A program made the translations under genes and the position numbers. The notes beneath the pieces were generated by a model. It saw only the letters and a program-made list of their open reading frames with translations, made no database searches and was not told the DNA's origin. Shown piece after piece: positions 1 to 7,772 of a stretch of 21,164 nucleotides of DNA. Every line of letters starts with the position of its first letter. Position 1 is the stretch's first letter. This DNA is from JAAXZI01 sp045863575 (lineage in GTDB: Bacteria; Planctomycetota; Phycisphaerae; UBA1845; PWPN01), in contig BTUC01000076.1 of assembly GCA_045863575.1 (NCBI GenBank), forward strand, positions 1 through 21,164, given 5' to 3'.

Positions 1-480
1 ATCGGTGCGGCGAACCATGCCGAAGTTGTTGTTCGAGTCCTGCGGGAACAACTCGGAGGCACGCGCATTCGCTTGAACGACGGTCAGCGACGCCGATTGG
101 CCGCGAAGGCGAAGGGATCAGGGCGGACCATTCTGGCGTAAGTGGCCACCATCGTCACGCCGGAGACCCTGCTGTCCTAGCATCGTAAGCTGATCGCCCA
201 GCAGCACAACGGGAGCTGCAAGCATCGAGGCCCTCGTCTTGCGACTGGCCCGGGAGAACCATGATTGTGGGGGCATCGGCGCCTTCAGCGAGCCTTGTCC
301 AACCTTGGACACGAGATCGACCGCAGCACGATCGCCGTGATCCCGGAACGGCATGGACTTGAGCCAGCACCCGAGCGCAATCGAAAGACAGCGTGCAGGG
401 AATTCCTGGCGCGTCATTGGGACATGATCGTGGCGGCGGACTTTTGCACCGTGGAGTTCTGGACGCCGGGTATTCGGGCC
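1..480 (+). pseudogene. Decayed transposase/integrase (IS481-like rve type), 5' end outside window
   Basis: Translated pieces in two frames follow the order of a common IS transposase with an rve integrase core. Frame 1 gives EQLGGTRIRLNDGQRRRLA (about 49-105), then VTPETLLS and HRKLIAQ (about 157-205). Frame 2 gives IEALVLRLAREN (224-259). Frame 1 then resumes with GHRRLQRALSNLGHEI (271-318), HGLEPAPERNRKT (352-390) and VAADFCTVEFWT (433-468), the last covering the first catalytic Asp region. Frame 1 is broken by stops at 139-141, 178-180 and 262-264. The segment between about 215 and 224 looks deleted, and similarity stops after about 475, so the catalytic C-terminal half is missing. I infer an inactive relic. 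The family name rests on recalled motif similarity. The longest open piece (265-633, from a TTG) is not a functional gene. Confidence 0.75.
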
Positions 481-634
481 ATATGGGAGGCTCGTGTGGA
501 CGATGGGTGCAACTCCACATCCTCGGCCGCCGTGTTCACATTTGACCAGACCGGAACGGGTATCACTGGTACTTTTGACTTGTGTATTGACGTGAGCAAG
601 CAAGGACTGAGGTCCTGGCAATGCCGGGGTTGAA
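481..634. other. Unassigned leader upstream of the polysaccharide operon
   Basis: There is no coding similarity here beyond the tail of the relic transposase frame. This is where an operon promoter would be expected. TTGACC (542-547), TTGACT (575-580) and TTGACG (587-592) resemble -35 boxes, but none has a convincing -10 hexamer at 16-18 nt. A small inverted repeat (AGGAC/GTCCT, 603-616) lies just before the first gene. I cannot support any specific regulatory site, so the promoter may be here in a non-canonical form or may lie elsewhere. Confidence 0.4.
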
Positions 635-1228
635 ATGGAACGACAAAGAACATGGACGAAAGTTGTAATTCTGGCGGCGCTGCTTCTGACCGTCCCGGCA
701 GGGGTGACCCAAGTCCGCCCCGCGCCGCCGGCCGTTGCCACGAGCCAGGCTGAATACCGTCTGGGACCCGAGGATGTCATAGAAGTGTTTGTGTGGAAAG
801 AGCCCGAGTTGGCAGCCACAGTCGTGATTCGCCCGGACGGCAGGATTTCTCTTCCGCTGGCGGACGAACTCGTGGCTAGCGGCAAGACGACCGCTGAACT
901 TCAACAGGAGATCACGGCCAAATTGAGTAAGTACGTCAATCAGCCGATGGTCAACGTCATGGTCAAGCAAGTGAACAGCCTCAAGATCTCGGTCCTGGGT
1001 GAAGTCAGAAGACCTGACGTATACAAAATCAACAATCGGGTTACCTTGCTGGACGCGATTGCGATGGCAGGGGGATTCACCGACCTGGCCCGGCCCAACA
1101 AGGTGGTCCTCCTTCGAACTACGCCGGCCGGCTCGCAGCGAATTAAGATCAACATCCGGCAGCTTGTTGCGGATGGCGACGGTACTTTTCTTTATCTGCA
1201 GCCGCTCGACACGATCTACGTCGAGTAA
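635..1228 (+). CDS. Wza-like polysaccharide export protein (Poly_export + SLBB), minimal form
   Basis: This 197-residue protein has an N-terminal signal sequence (hydrophobic stretch about 10-24, no lipobox Cys). A Poly_export domain follows at about 40-112, opening with YRLGPEDVIEVFVWKEPEL and RPDGRISLPLADE. An SLBB domain spans about 115-165 (KISVLGEVRRPDVY). Proteins of this family form the periplasmic or outer-membrane export channel for capsule and EPS. E. coli Wza is about twice as long, is a lipoprotein, and ends in an amphipathic helix that crosses the outer membrane. Here there is one SLBB and the chain stops at DTIYVE, so neither of those parts is present. The ATG at 635 follows the stop of the upstream relic frame and has only a weak GGGG ribosome site. 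The next genes are a beta-barrel candidate and a Wzc-like kinase, which supports an export role. Family call is firm; pore formation is uncertain. Confidence 0.93.
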   Translation: MERQRTWTKVVILAALLLTVPAGVTQVRPAPPAVATSQAEYRLGPEDVIEVFVWKEPELAATVVIRPDGRISLPLADELVASGKTTAELQQEITAKLSKYVNQPMVNVMVKQVNSLKISVLGEVRRPDVYKINNRVTLLDAIAMAGGFTDLARPNKVVLLRTTPAGSQRIKINIRQLVADGDGTFLYLQPLDTIYVE

Positions 1229-1234
1229 AGACCC

Positions 1235-1256
1235 CGGCATTCACAGTTGAATGCCG
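1235..1256 (+). repeat. Perfect inverted repeat (9-bp stem, 4-nt loop) between the export gene and the barrel gene
   Basis: CGGCATTCA (1235-1243), loop CAGT, TGAATGCCG (1248-1256). The hairpin begins 7 nt after the TAA of the Wza-like gene. No T-run follows (the next bases are CGAGGGAGG), so it is not a canonical intrinsic terminator. Possible roles are transcript stabilisation, RNA processing, attenuation, or an operator for a dimeric regulator. The sequence alone does not decide between them. Confidence 0.6.
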
Positions 1257-1309
1257 CGAGGGAGGCTCTGTTGTGCGGGGCCTTTCGACACCAGGAGTGT
1301 GAGTTAAGA

Positions 1310-2599
1310 ATGAGGCGTAGTCAATTACTTTTGCTGAGCATGATCTCGACGATAGTCGCGGAGCGCCCGCTGTGGGCGCAGGAACGGCCCAATGGCTTCT
1401 TCTTTACCTCGCCATTGAGCTTGAGTGCCGGCTACGACCACAATTTTATCTCTAATTCCAGAAGTCTGGATGACAAAGTGGCTATTATTACAACACCGGC
1501 ACTATCCTGGATAAAAAGCACCCATCGCGCGCGCTTGTCCACGGACTATCAGGCGGAATTTGAAACGTTTTCCCGGCACCAGGATCTAAATGCCTGGAAC
1601 CATGAAGCTACCCTGCGTTACAGTTACCGGATCAATGCGCGGTGGACTGCGGATGCGGGCAATTCATTTCTGTCCACCTCGGATCCGAGCCGCCGGCTGG
1701 CCGAAAGTCAGCTCCTGCTGCCTCGTGGACGCTATCAGCAGAACGCCTTCTTCACCGGCCTGAGGTATCGGCTGAATTACCGGACATCCATGTCCATTCG
1801 GTTTGACAACGCGATCACCGCGATGTCGCTGCCCAGTCCCCGGTCCAACCTGTCCGATCAGATGACCAGTGCCGGGAGTTACACGATCGACCACACCGTG
1901 AACCGGCGCCACTCTGTGACGGGTAGCTACGCCTATTTGCGCATTCGTCCACTCGATCAGCGCGGATCAGTAGCTTTCTCCTATCAACCGATACACAATG
2001 TGACCTCCGGGTATAGGTACACCGTCAATCCCGGTTTGAATTTCCGGCTGACCGGTGGCGCGGTCCGCGGCCGGGAACTCGCCTACACCGCGGGTGGCGC
2101 TGTGGAGAAACGTGTGAGGGGGCTGTCGGTGATGGCGAGTTACCAGAGGTATCTTTCCTTCCTCGGCGGCTTTGGGCCCGCAGGGGGTATATCAGGCGGC
2201 GCCGATGCGTTCGCCAATCCACTACTGCCAGATTCGGTGTTTCAGGCACTCTCAGTCAGGGTACGCGGAAAGCTGACCAGGCGGATTGGCCTGGAGATCT
2301 ACGGGCAGCGCGGACAAATGAGCCTGGCGGGCCAGCGCATCCGGAGCCTGATCGGTCAATCGCGCGTGGACTACCAACTGACCGACCGGCTGATCATCTT
2401 TGCGCGCGCTGAGTATTTCGGACAGAACGTCAGCCAGTTCGCGGACTTGCCCTTATCACGGCAGCGTTATTTTGGCGGGCTGGAAATCGTCTTGTCCCGT
2501 CCGCCCGAGCAGGAGAACGCGCAACTCCGGCACCGTGGAATCTTCGCTGAGCCGTCTCCGCGTCAGTCGTCTGCGCCCCAGGAAGCAAAGGGAAAGTAG
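1310..2599 (+). CDS. Putative outer-membrane beta-barrel protein of the polysaccharide export system
   Basis: I place the start at the ATG at 1310, giving 429 residues. This yields a clean signal peptide, MRRSQLLLLS through LWA-QE, with cleavage after about residue 23. Ribosome site AGGAG (1293-1297) is 12 nt upstream. The frame is open further up (TTG at 1247 or 1271), but the extra residues would spoil the signal. The mature part has many short alternating polar/hydrophobic strands with aromatic ends, for example RARLSTDYQAEFETFS and WTADAGNSFLS, and few charged clusters, as expected of a transmembrane beta-barrel. It ends in YFGGLEIVLSRPP followed by a disordered, proline- and glutamine-rich tail of about 30 residues. 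Barrel proteins of similar look occur in EPS loci of Acidobacteria and exosortase-linked clusters. A role as outer-membrane conduit is inferred from position. I recognise no specific named family. Confidence 0.72.
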   Translation: MRRSQLLLLSMISTIVAERPLWAQERPNGFFFTSPLSLSAGYDHNFISNSRSLDDKVAIITTPALSWIKSTHRARLSTDYQAEFETFSRHQDLNAWNHEATLRYSYRINARWTADAGNSFLSTSDPSRRLAESQLLLPRGRYQQNAFFTGLRYRLNYRTSMSIRFDNAITAMSLPSPRSNLSDQMTSAGSYTIDHTVNRRHSVTGSYAYLRIRPLDQRGSVAFSYQPIHNVTSGYRYTVNPGLNFRLTGGAVRGRELAYTAGGAVEKRVRGLSVMASYQRYLSFLGGFGPAGGISGGADAFANPLLPDSVFQALSVRVRGKLTRRIGLEIYGQRGQMSLAGQRIRSLIGQSRVDYQLTDRLIIFARAEYFGQNVSQFADLPLSRQRYFGGLEIVLSRPPEQENAQLRHRGIFAEPSPRQSSAPQEAKGK

Positions 2600-2602
2600 C
2601 AC

Positions 2603-4813
2603 ATGGATACGAACGGGGAAAGCAACGGATTCTCAGTATTTACGGTCCTGCGGGCTCTCAACCGCCGGAAGTGGTACGTCATTGCTCCGGTTCTGCTGAT
2701 TACGGGTGCGGTCAGCGTGTACATGCTGAAGCAACCGGAGCGCTTCCGGGCTCGGACGCTGATCGTATCTCTGCCAGTGGTTCAGGAAAATGATTGGACC
2801 AGCGGTTCCGGCGCCGCGGCCAGCGGGAGCATCGAGGATCAGTTGCGCTCGATCAGGGAGACCCTTCTGGGCGGCCCTGTGTTGGAGACAGTCAGCAAGG
2901 AGTATTCGATTGATCCCGAGGGAAACCGCACGCCGGAGCAGACTCTGGAGGCGCTGAAGTCGAGAATTCGAATCCAGGTTGAAGGACTGGACGCGTTCTC
3001 CATCACCTTTGAGGGAGAACGGCCGCAGCAGGTGGTCCAGTTGACCAATCGCCTGGCCGAACTGTTTGTTGAGCGCACTTCGGACCTGCGCGGCGAGCGT
3101 GTGGAACAGGCGGATGGCTTCCTGGATGCTGAGGTTGCGAGGCTGCAAGCGGAGCTCCGCCAGCAGGAAGAGGGCTTGAAAGCCTACCGGCAGAGCGTGG
3201 CTCAACTGCTGCCCGAGCGCCTGGCGGCCAACCTGAAGCTTCTCGAGAACTTGCAGCAGCAGATGCGGAGCAAGACCGATCAGATTATCGAAGGGCAGGC
3301 ACGGCGGGTGGCGGTGATCGACGAAATGAAGGCACTGGAGCAACGGGGAGCGCTCGAGGCGGCCCCGCGCGAAAGGACTGCGGCCGAAGTCCGTCTCGAC
3401 GAGCAACGCCTGAAGCTGAGGCAGCTCAAAGCCCGGTATACGGTCAGGAATCCTGAGATAGAGCGAACAGAGGCGGAAATCCGGGAACTGGAGGCAATCG
3501 GGATTCCGGCCGGCGCTCACCGCGAGCTGTCACCCCTGCAATTGCGCTACCTGGCGCTGAAGGCCGAGGCGTTGTTGATCGATGAACAGCTGAGAAGTTA
3601 CCGGCAGGAGCGCAGCGGACTGGCCAAAGACATTGGGATCAGTGAGCGCCGTGTTAACTCCTCACCGGGGCTCGAGACGACACTGGCGCAGCTCACGAGA
3701 GAGGCTGCCTTGACGCGCTCGCGGTACGAGACGATGCTCGCGAAGCAGCAGCAATCCAAACTGGGAGAGAGGCTGCAGAAGAGCACCAACAGTGCCGGCT
3801 TCAAGGTGGCGGAACCGGCACGACTGCCTTTGGCGCCGTCGATCCCGCGGCGGATGCGGATCATCTTTATGGCCTTCGTCGCCAGTCTGGGGCTGGGCCT
3901 GATCGGAATCCTCCTCGCGGAGCAGATGGACACAACGTTTGACACCGTTGAGGAGTTCCAGCGCTTCACGAATCTTCCCGTGCTCTCGGCCATTCCCGCA
4001 GTCTCCAACCGCGCGGCAAGAAGGCGAAACGGCAGCAATCGCGGTTCGAGCGGCGTGGACTCAAGTGGACCGGGCGATGGAGATTCGGTCTTCACGCAAG
4101 AGCAATCGCGGCACTACCAGAAGAATCGCCTGTCGGTACTGAGCGACCCGAGATCCGTTCCCTCGGAGCAATACCGCATCCTTGCCATGAAAGTTCAGCA
4201 GTGGGCTGAAGAGAGCGATGGCCGGGTGCTTGTGGTGACCAGTTCAGCGGGGGGAGAAGGCAAATCCCTGACGGCGCTGAACCTGAGCCTTGCTCTTTCC
4301 ACCTCCCTCACTGGCCCCGTACTGTTGGTGGACAGCGACCTGCGGCGTCCGATGGTGCACCAGTACCTGGGCTTGAACCAGGGACAGCACGACACAAGCG
4401 GCTTCAGTGATCTTTTGACCCAAACCGGCGGTGATTTCACCTCCTGCGCCGCGAAACTAGGGAAGCTGGATGTGATTCTGGGAGGCACCAGGCCTCAGAA
4501 TCCAGTCGGCATGCTGTCATCGCCAAGGGCCCAGGAGCTTCTGGCTCAGTGGCGAAAAGACTACCGCTTGGTCATCCTCGACGGTCCGCCGCTCATCCCC
4601 ATCGCGGACAGCCACGTTCTGGGCGCCTTGGCCGACGGTGTCGTGGTTGTTGTGCGTGCCCGGCAAACCCGGCGCGAACTCTTCCGTCGCGCCGTCGAGA
4701 GCCTGAGCGCTGCCAATGTCCTTGGCATTGTGCTGAACGACGTGGAATACGGAGATACACGCTATGCCTATGCATATCGGAACTATCAACGACACTATCT
4801 TGACCGGTCTTAG
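2603..4813 (+). CDS. Wzc/GumC-like chain-length determinant fused to a BY-type tyrosine autokinase
   Basis: This 736-residue inner-membrane protein has a first membrane segment at about 24-42 and a Wzz-type domain with periplasmic coiled coil at about 150-390 (Glu/Gln/Leu/Arg rich). Its second membrane segment is at about 417-440, preceded by PARLPLAPSIPRR. A low-complexity linker follows (about 470-500), then the cytoplasmic kinase. The linker end carries PSEQYR. Walker A is SAGGEGKS (548-555), Walker A' is LLVDSDLRRP (574-583), and Walker B is LVILDGPP, with its Asp at 660. The last 21 residues hold a tyrosine cluster (Tyr 716, 721, 723, 725, 728, 732), the usual autophosphorylation tail. 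Such proteins control polymer length and Wzy-dependent export together with Wza. The ATG at 2603 has AGGGA 9 nt upstream. The proteobacterial-type fusion arrangement is complete. No cognate phosphatase is seen in the window. Confidence 0.95.
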   Translation: MDTNGESNGFSVFTVLRALNRRKWYVIAPVLLITGAVSVYMLKQPERFRARTLIVSLPVVQENDWTSGSGAAASGSIEDQLRSIRETLLGGPVLETVSKEYSIDPEGNRTPEQTLEALKSRIRIQVEGLDAFSITFEGERPQQVVQLTNRLAELFVERTSDLRGERVEQADGFLDAEVARLQAELRQQEEGLKAYRQSVAQLLPERLAANLKLLENLQQQMRSKTDQIIEGQARRVAVIDEMKALEQRGALEAAPRERTAAEVRLDEQRLKLRQLKARYTVRNPEIERTEAEIRELEAIGIPAGAHRELSPLQLRYLALKAEALLIDEQLRSYRQERSGLAKDIGISERRVNSSPGLETTLAQLTREAALTRSRYETMLAKQQQSKLGERLQKSTNSAGFKVAEPARLPLAPSIPRRMRIIFMAFVASLGLGLIGILLAEQMDTTFDTVEEFQRFTNLPVLSAIPAVSNRAARRRNGSNRGSSGVDSSGPGDGDSVFTQEQSRHYQKNRLSVLSDPRSVPSEQYRILAMKVQQWAEESDGRVLVVTSSAGGEGKSLTALNLSLALSTSLTGPVLLVDSDLRRPMVHQYLGLNQGQHDTSGFSDLLTQTGGDFTSCAAKLGKLDVILGGTRPQNPVGMLSSPRAQELLAQWRKDYRLVILDGPPLIPIADSHVLGALADGVVVVVRARQTRRELFRRAVESLSAANVLGIVLNDVEYGDTRYAYAYRNYQRHYLDRS

Positions 4814-4851
4814 CACCCCGTGCTTGTGATCCATCGAATGAAAGGAATGAA

Positions 4852-6735
4852 ATGCGTGCATCAACAGTGAACGCGGCAGGAAGGAGACTGCTATTTGCAG
4901 GGCAGGTTCTGTGCCTGTTTCTTGCCGCTGGACCAGCGCATCCGCAGAGCAATATTCGGACGATGGCAGGCAACGGCAGCCAGGTGTTCTCCGGAGATGG
5001 CGGCCCGGCAACGGCCGCCGGTCTACATCACCCTCGGGGATTGGCGGTCGATGCGAGCGGCAACGTTTATATCTCCGATGTCGATAACCATCGAATCCGC
5101 CGTGTCAGCCCCGGTGGAATCATCTCGACTATAGCCGGGAATGGGGTTCCAGGCGACTCCGGCGATGGCGGATTGGCGGTGAGTGCCTCCCTGAGCGATG
5201 TCACGGGGTTGACGCTCGACGGCGCAGGCAATCTCTATATCGCCGACGCGGGCAACAGGAGAATCCGGAAAGTGACGCCGAACGGGATCATCAGTACGAT
5301 CGCCGGGACAGGTATTCAGGGCTTTTCCGGTGATGGCGGGCCGGCCACCGATGCTCAGTTGAACAGGCCGACTTCCGTTCTCTTTTGGGCGGGCAGTTTG
5401 TACATCGCAGACAGTTCCAACCAGCGCATCCGCCGGGTCAGCGCCAACGGAACGATCACGACAATTGCCGGTAACGGCGTAGCTGGATTTTCTGGTGATG
5501 GCGGTCCAGCCACTGGTGCTTCACTCAGGTTCCCGTTGGGATTGGCTGCAGACGGTCTAGGTAATCTGTACTTTGCGGATGGCGATAACAATCGCGTTCG
5601 CCGGATCAGTCCTGAGGGGATAATCACCACGGCGGCCGGTAATGGATCCGGACGATTTGCCGGAGACCAGGGTCCCGCCACGAGCGCCTCGCTGAACATC
5701 CCCTGGGATGTGACTATCGATGGCGCCGGCAACCTGTATATCGCGGACGCCGGGAACAACCGGGTGCGAAAGGTAGACGGTTTTGGCCTCATCAGCACCT
5801 TGACTGGCACGGGAGAGGACGGATATGCAGGCGACGGGGGCCCGGCCGCCCAGGCGGTGCTCAATTTCCCGTGGGGCCTGACGACGGACGCCTCAGGCCG
5901 GATCTACATCGCGGACCGCGTCAACAACCGTGTCCGGCTGGTTTCCGGCAGCCCGGCCGGTTTGCCCGTTCTGGAAGAGAACTCCACGGTGAACAGCGCC
6001 AGTTTCGCCGCGGTTCTTGCGCCTGGCGGAATTGTAACCCTGCTCGGCGCTGGCTTTTCCGGCAGTACTCTGAGTGCCTCCACCATCCCCTTGCCTACGC
6101 TACTGGGCGAGACCAGTGTCACGTTCAATGGAATACCGGCACCTCTGTTCTTCGTTTCAGATACCCGGATTCAGGCGCAGGCTCCATTCGAATTGTCAGC
6201 TGACTCCGACGTATCGGTCCAGGTACGGCGGGGAAACAGTCTGAGTGCATCGAGAATGGTGTCCGCAAGCGCGGTATCGCCGGGCATCTTCATTGTTGAC
6301 CCAGCCAGTAGCGCGGGAGCGGTTCTCCACGCCGAGGACTTTTCGCTGGTGAGCAGCGAAGCACCGGCTCGGCCCGGCGAGTCCCTGCTGATCTACTCCA
6401 CCGGTCTCGGCCCCATGCGGGTTGCGGTCGGGTCCGGCGAAAGTGCTCCCAGTGACCCGGCGCTCACCGAAACACTCCATTTTCCATCTGTGACCATTGC
6501 AGGTTCCTCCGCCAACGTTATTTACTCGGGCTTGGTCCCGGGCTTTGTGGGTCTCTACCAGATAGAGGTTCAGGCGCCGCCGGGGATGCCGGCTGGTGCC
6601 CAACCTGTTCAGATCACCATGCTTGGCGCAACGAGCAACATAGCCACGATGATCGCCTCGTGGACAGGAGGGCTCAGTAGATGGCAAAAGCAATCTTCTT
6701 CATGGCTCTGGCCGGCATTGTCTATGTCTACATAG
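4852..6735 (+). CDS. Secreted six-repeat NHL beta-propeller protein with Solibacter-type C-terminal domain
   Basis: The protein has 627 residues. A signal peptide covers about 1-32, ending near AHPQS. Six NHL repeats with a period of 55-56 residues follow, with cores NVYISD (71), NLYIAD (127), SLYIAD (182), NLYFAD (238), NLYIAD (294) and RIYIAD (350). Each is followed by an asparagine/arginine segment of the type NNRVR and then an AGNG..GFSGDGGPAT-type connector. From about 375 to 603 comes a beta-rich domain with GGIVTLLGAGFSG, TSVTFNGIPAPLFF, IQAQAPFE and LIYSTGLGP, matching the TIGR03437 Solibacter C-terminal type. The ATG at 4852 has AAGGAA just upstream. Enzymatic function is unlikely. 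Surface binding, polymer contact or assembly scaffolding are reasonable guesses. Its last 24 residues lie beyond the conserved domain and are encoded largely within the overlap with the next gene. It sits in the middle of the export and glycosyltransferase genes, so co-expression is likely. Confidence 0.88.
   Translation: MRASTVNAAGRRLLFAGQVLCLFLAAGPAHPQSNIRTMAGNGSQVFSGDGGPATAAGLHHPRGLAVDASGNVYISDVDNHRIRRVSPGGIISTIAGNGVPGDSGDGGLAVSASLSDVTGLTLDGAGNLYIADAGNRRIRKVTPNGIISTIAGTGIQGFSGDGGPATDAQLNRPTSVLFWAGSLYIADSSNQRIRRVSANGTITTIAGNGVAGFSGDGGPATGASLRFPLGLAADGLGNLYFADGDNNRVRRISPEGIITTAAGNGSGRFAGDQGPATSASLNIPWDVTIDGAGNLYIADAGNNRVRKVDGFGLISTLTGTGEDGYAGDGGPAAQAVLNFPWGLTTDASGRIYIADRVNNRVRLVSGSPAGLPVLEENSTVNSASFAAVLAPGGIVTLLGAGFSGSTLSASTIPLPTLLGETSVTFNGIPAPLFFVSDTRIQAQAPFELSADSDVSVQVRRGNSLSASRMVSASAVSPGIFIVDPASSAGAVLHAEDFSLVSSEAPARPGESLLIYSTGLGPMRVAVGSGESAPSDPALTETLHFPSVTIAGSSANVIYSGLVPGFVGLYQIEVQAPPGMPAGAQPVQITMLGATSNIATMIASWTGGLSRWQKQSSSWLWPALSMST
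4958..5943 (+). repeat. Six tandem NHL coding repeats, about 168 nt each
   Basis: Degenerate tandem repeats of 165-168 nt encode the propeller blades of the gene at 4852-6735. Protein-level conservation is strong at YIAD and at the SGDGGPA connector, while codons have drifted, so this is an old duplication and not a recent DNA repeat. Confidence 0.8.
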
Positions 6736-7772
6736 GCTATCCGCTTCTGCTCATGGCTTGGAGGAAAACTGGTCGCCGCCCGGTTCGCAAGAACTATTGC
6801 GAGCCGAGCGTGAGCCTGGTGATGGCCATGCACAATGAGCAGAACACCGCCGAACGGAAGCTGCGGAACTGTTTTGAACTGGATTACCCAAGCACGAAGC
6901 TCCAGTTCATTGTCTCGCTGGATGCCCCCACAGACGATACCGAAGCTTTGGTGAGAAACTATGCCGGCGAGAGAGTCGAAATCCACTACTCTCCTGTCCA
7001 CCGCGGCAAAGCGGAAGCCCTGAACTCTGGAGTAGCGATGGCGACGGGAGAGATTGTCGTGTTTGCCGATGCTCGCCAGCAGTTTGACAAGCAAGCCATC
7101 CGGGAACTGGTAGCCAATTTCGCGGATCCCTCCGTGGGTGCCGTGTCCGGGGAACTCGTCCTTCTGGACGAGCAAGGCCAGGAGAGTAGCGATGCTGTCG
7201 GTCTGTATTGGCGCTACGAAAAGGGCCTGCGAGCGATGGAGAGCGACATTCATTCAGTGCCAGGCGCGACCGGAGCCATCTACGCCATCCGGCGCGAGCT
7301 TTTCGTGCCGCTACCCAAGGACACGATTTTGGATGACGTCGTTACGCCGATGAGAATTGTCCTGGCGAAAATGCGTGTGATCTTCGATGCGGCGGCCCGT
7401 GCGTACGAGGTCGTAAGCGAAAAGCACAGCTCGGAGTATGAGAGAAAGACACGCACGCTAGAAGGAAACTATCAATTGTTTGCAAAACTTCCCCAATTGC
7501 TGCTTCCGTGGCGCAACCCGATCTTCGTCCAGCTGATCTCTCACAAGCTGGGCCGGCTGCTCGTCCCGTACTGCCTGGTCGCTCTCTTTATATCGAATGT
7601 ATTCCTGCTTTCTGGCTTATACCTCGTGTTTTTTGTTGGTCAGTTGCTGTGGTATGTGTTGGCCGGCATTGGCTGGCTGATTTCAACTCGCGACTCGGAT
7701 GTGCTGAGCGCCGCAACTGCCGGTCAACAGCCGGTGGAGAGAACCATATGCGAAACAAGTTCCGAAAATTAG
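6681..7772 (+). CDS. Membrane glycosyltransferase family 2 (cellulose/PNAG-synthase-like), C-terminus displaced
   Basis: The main frame has 363 residues. An N-terminal membrane helix (about 4-27) is followed by a GT-A fold: PSVSLVMAMHNEQ (42-54), nucleotide-site region SLDAPTDDT (79-87), RGKAEALN (108-115) and VFADARQQF (127-135). The variable acceptor motif is TGAIYAIRRELF (197-208), and the catalytic ILDDVVTP is at 216-223. Two membrane segments follow at about 293-334. Family members usually end with another hydrophobic stretch. Here that stretch appears in a different frame (7748-7885), and this frame ends in a polar tail with no family resemblance. The start ATG has GGAGG (6667-6671) and lies inside the end of the NHL gene, a 55-nt overlap. 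It probably adds one sugar at the cytoplasmic face. Donor and linkage cannot be read from the sequence. Confidence 0.9.
   Translation: MAKAIFFMALAGIVYVYIGYPLLLMAWRKTGRRPVRKNYCEPSVSLVMAMHNEQNTAERKLRNCFELDYPSTKLQFIVSLDAPTDDTEALVRNYAGERVEIHYSPVHRGKAEALNSGVAMATGEIVVFADARQQFDKQAIRELVANFADPSVGAVSGELVLLDEQGQESSDAVGLYWRYEKGLRAMESDIHSVPGATGAIYAIRRELFVPLPKDTILDDVVTPMRIVLAKMRVIFDAAARAYEVVSEKHSSEYERKTRTLEGNYQLFAKLPQLLLPWRNPIFVQLISHKLGRLLVPYCLVALFISNVFLLSGLYLVFFVGQLLWYVLAGIGWLISTRDSDVLSAATAGQQPVERTICETSSEN

Noticed and set aside
542..600. TTGACC, TTGACT and TTGACG as possible -35 promoter elements.
   Set aside because: No acceptable -10 hexamer is found at 16-18 nt from any of them, and three near-matches in such a short stretch look like chance.
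603..616. AGGAC/GTCCT inverted repeat as a leader hairpin or operator.
   Set aside because: A 5-bp stem is expected by chance in a window this size, and nothing else supports it.
118..1240. Long minus-strand open frames (118-885 and 563-1240).
   Set aside because: They run antisense to the transposase relic and the well-supported Wza-like gene, show no domain pattern, and are rich in Arg/Ser/His as expected of shadow frames in GC-rich DNA.
2633..3520. A 295-codon minus-strand open frame.
   Set aside because: It lies fully antisense to the coiled-coil part of the Wzc-like gene. Its Gln/Leu/Arg-rich content mirrors that coding repeat bias.
4838..4870. Ten-codon frame MKGMKCVHQQ as a leader peptide for the propeller gene.
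   Set aside because: It has no ribosome site of its own and no regulatory hairpin follows. The AAGGAA within it serves the real start at 4852.
4958..5943. Tandem repeats as a possible CRISPR array.
   Set aside because: The period is about 168 nt, the whole stretch is open in one frame, and it encodes NHL blades, not short palindromic repeats with unique spacers.
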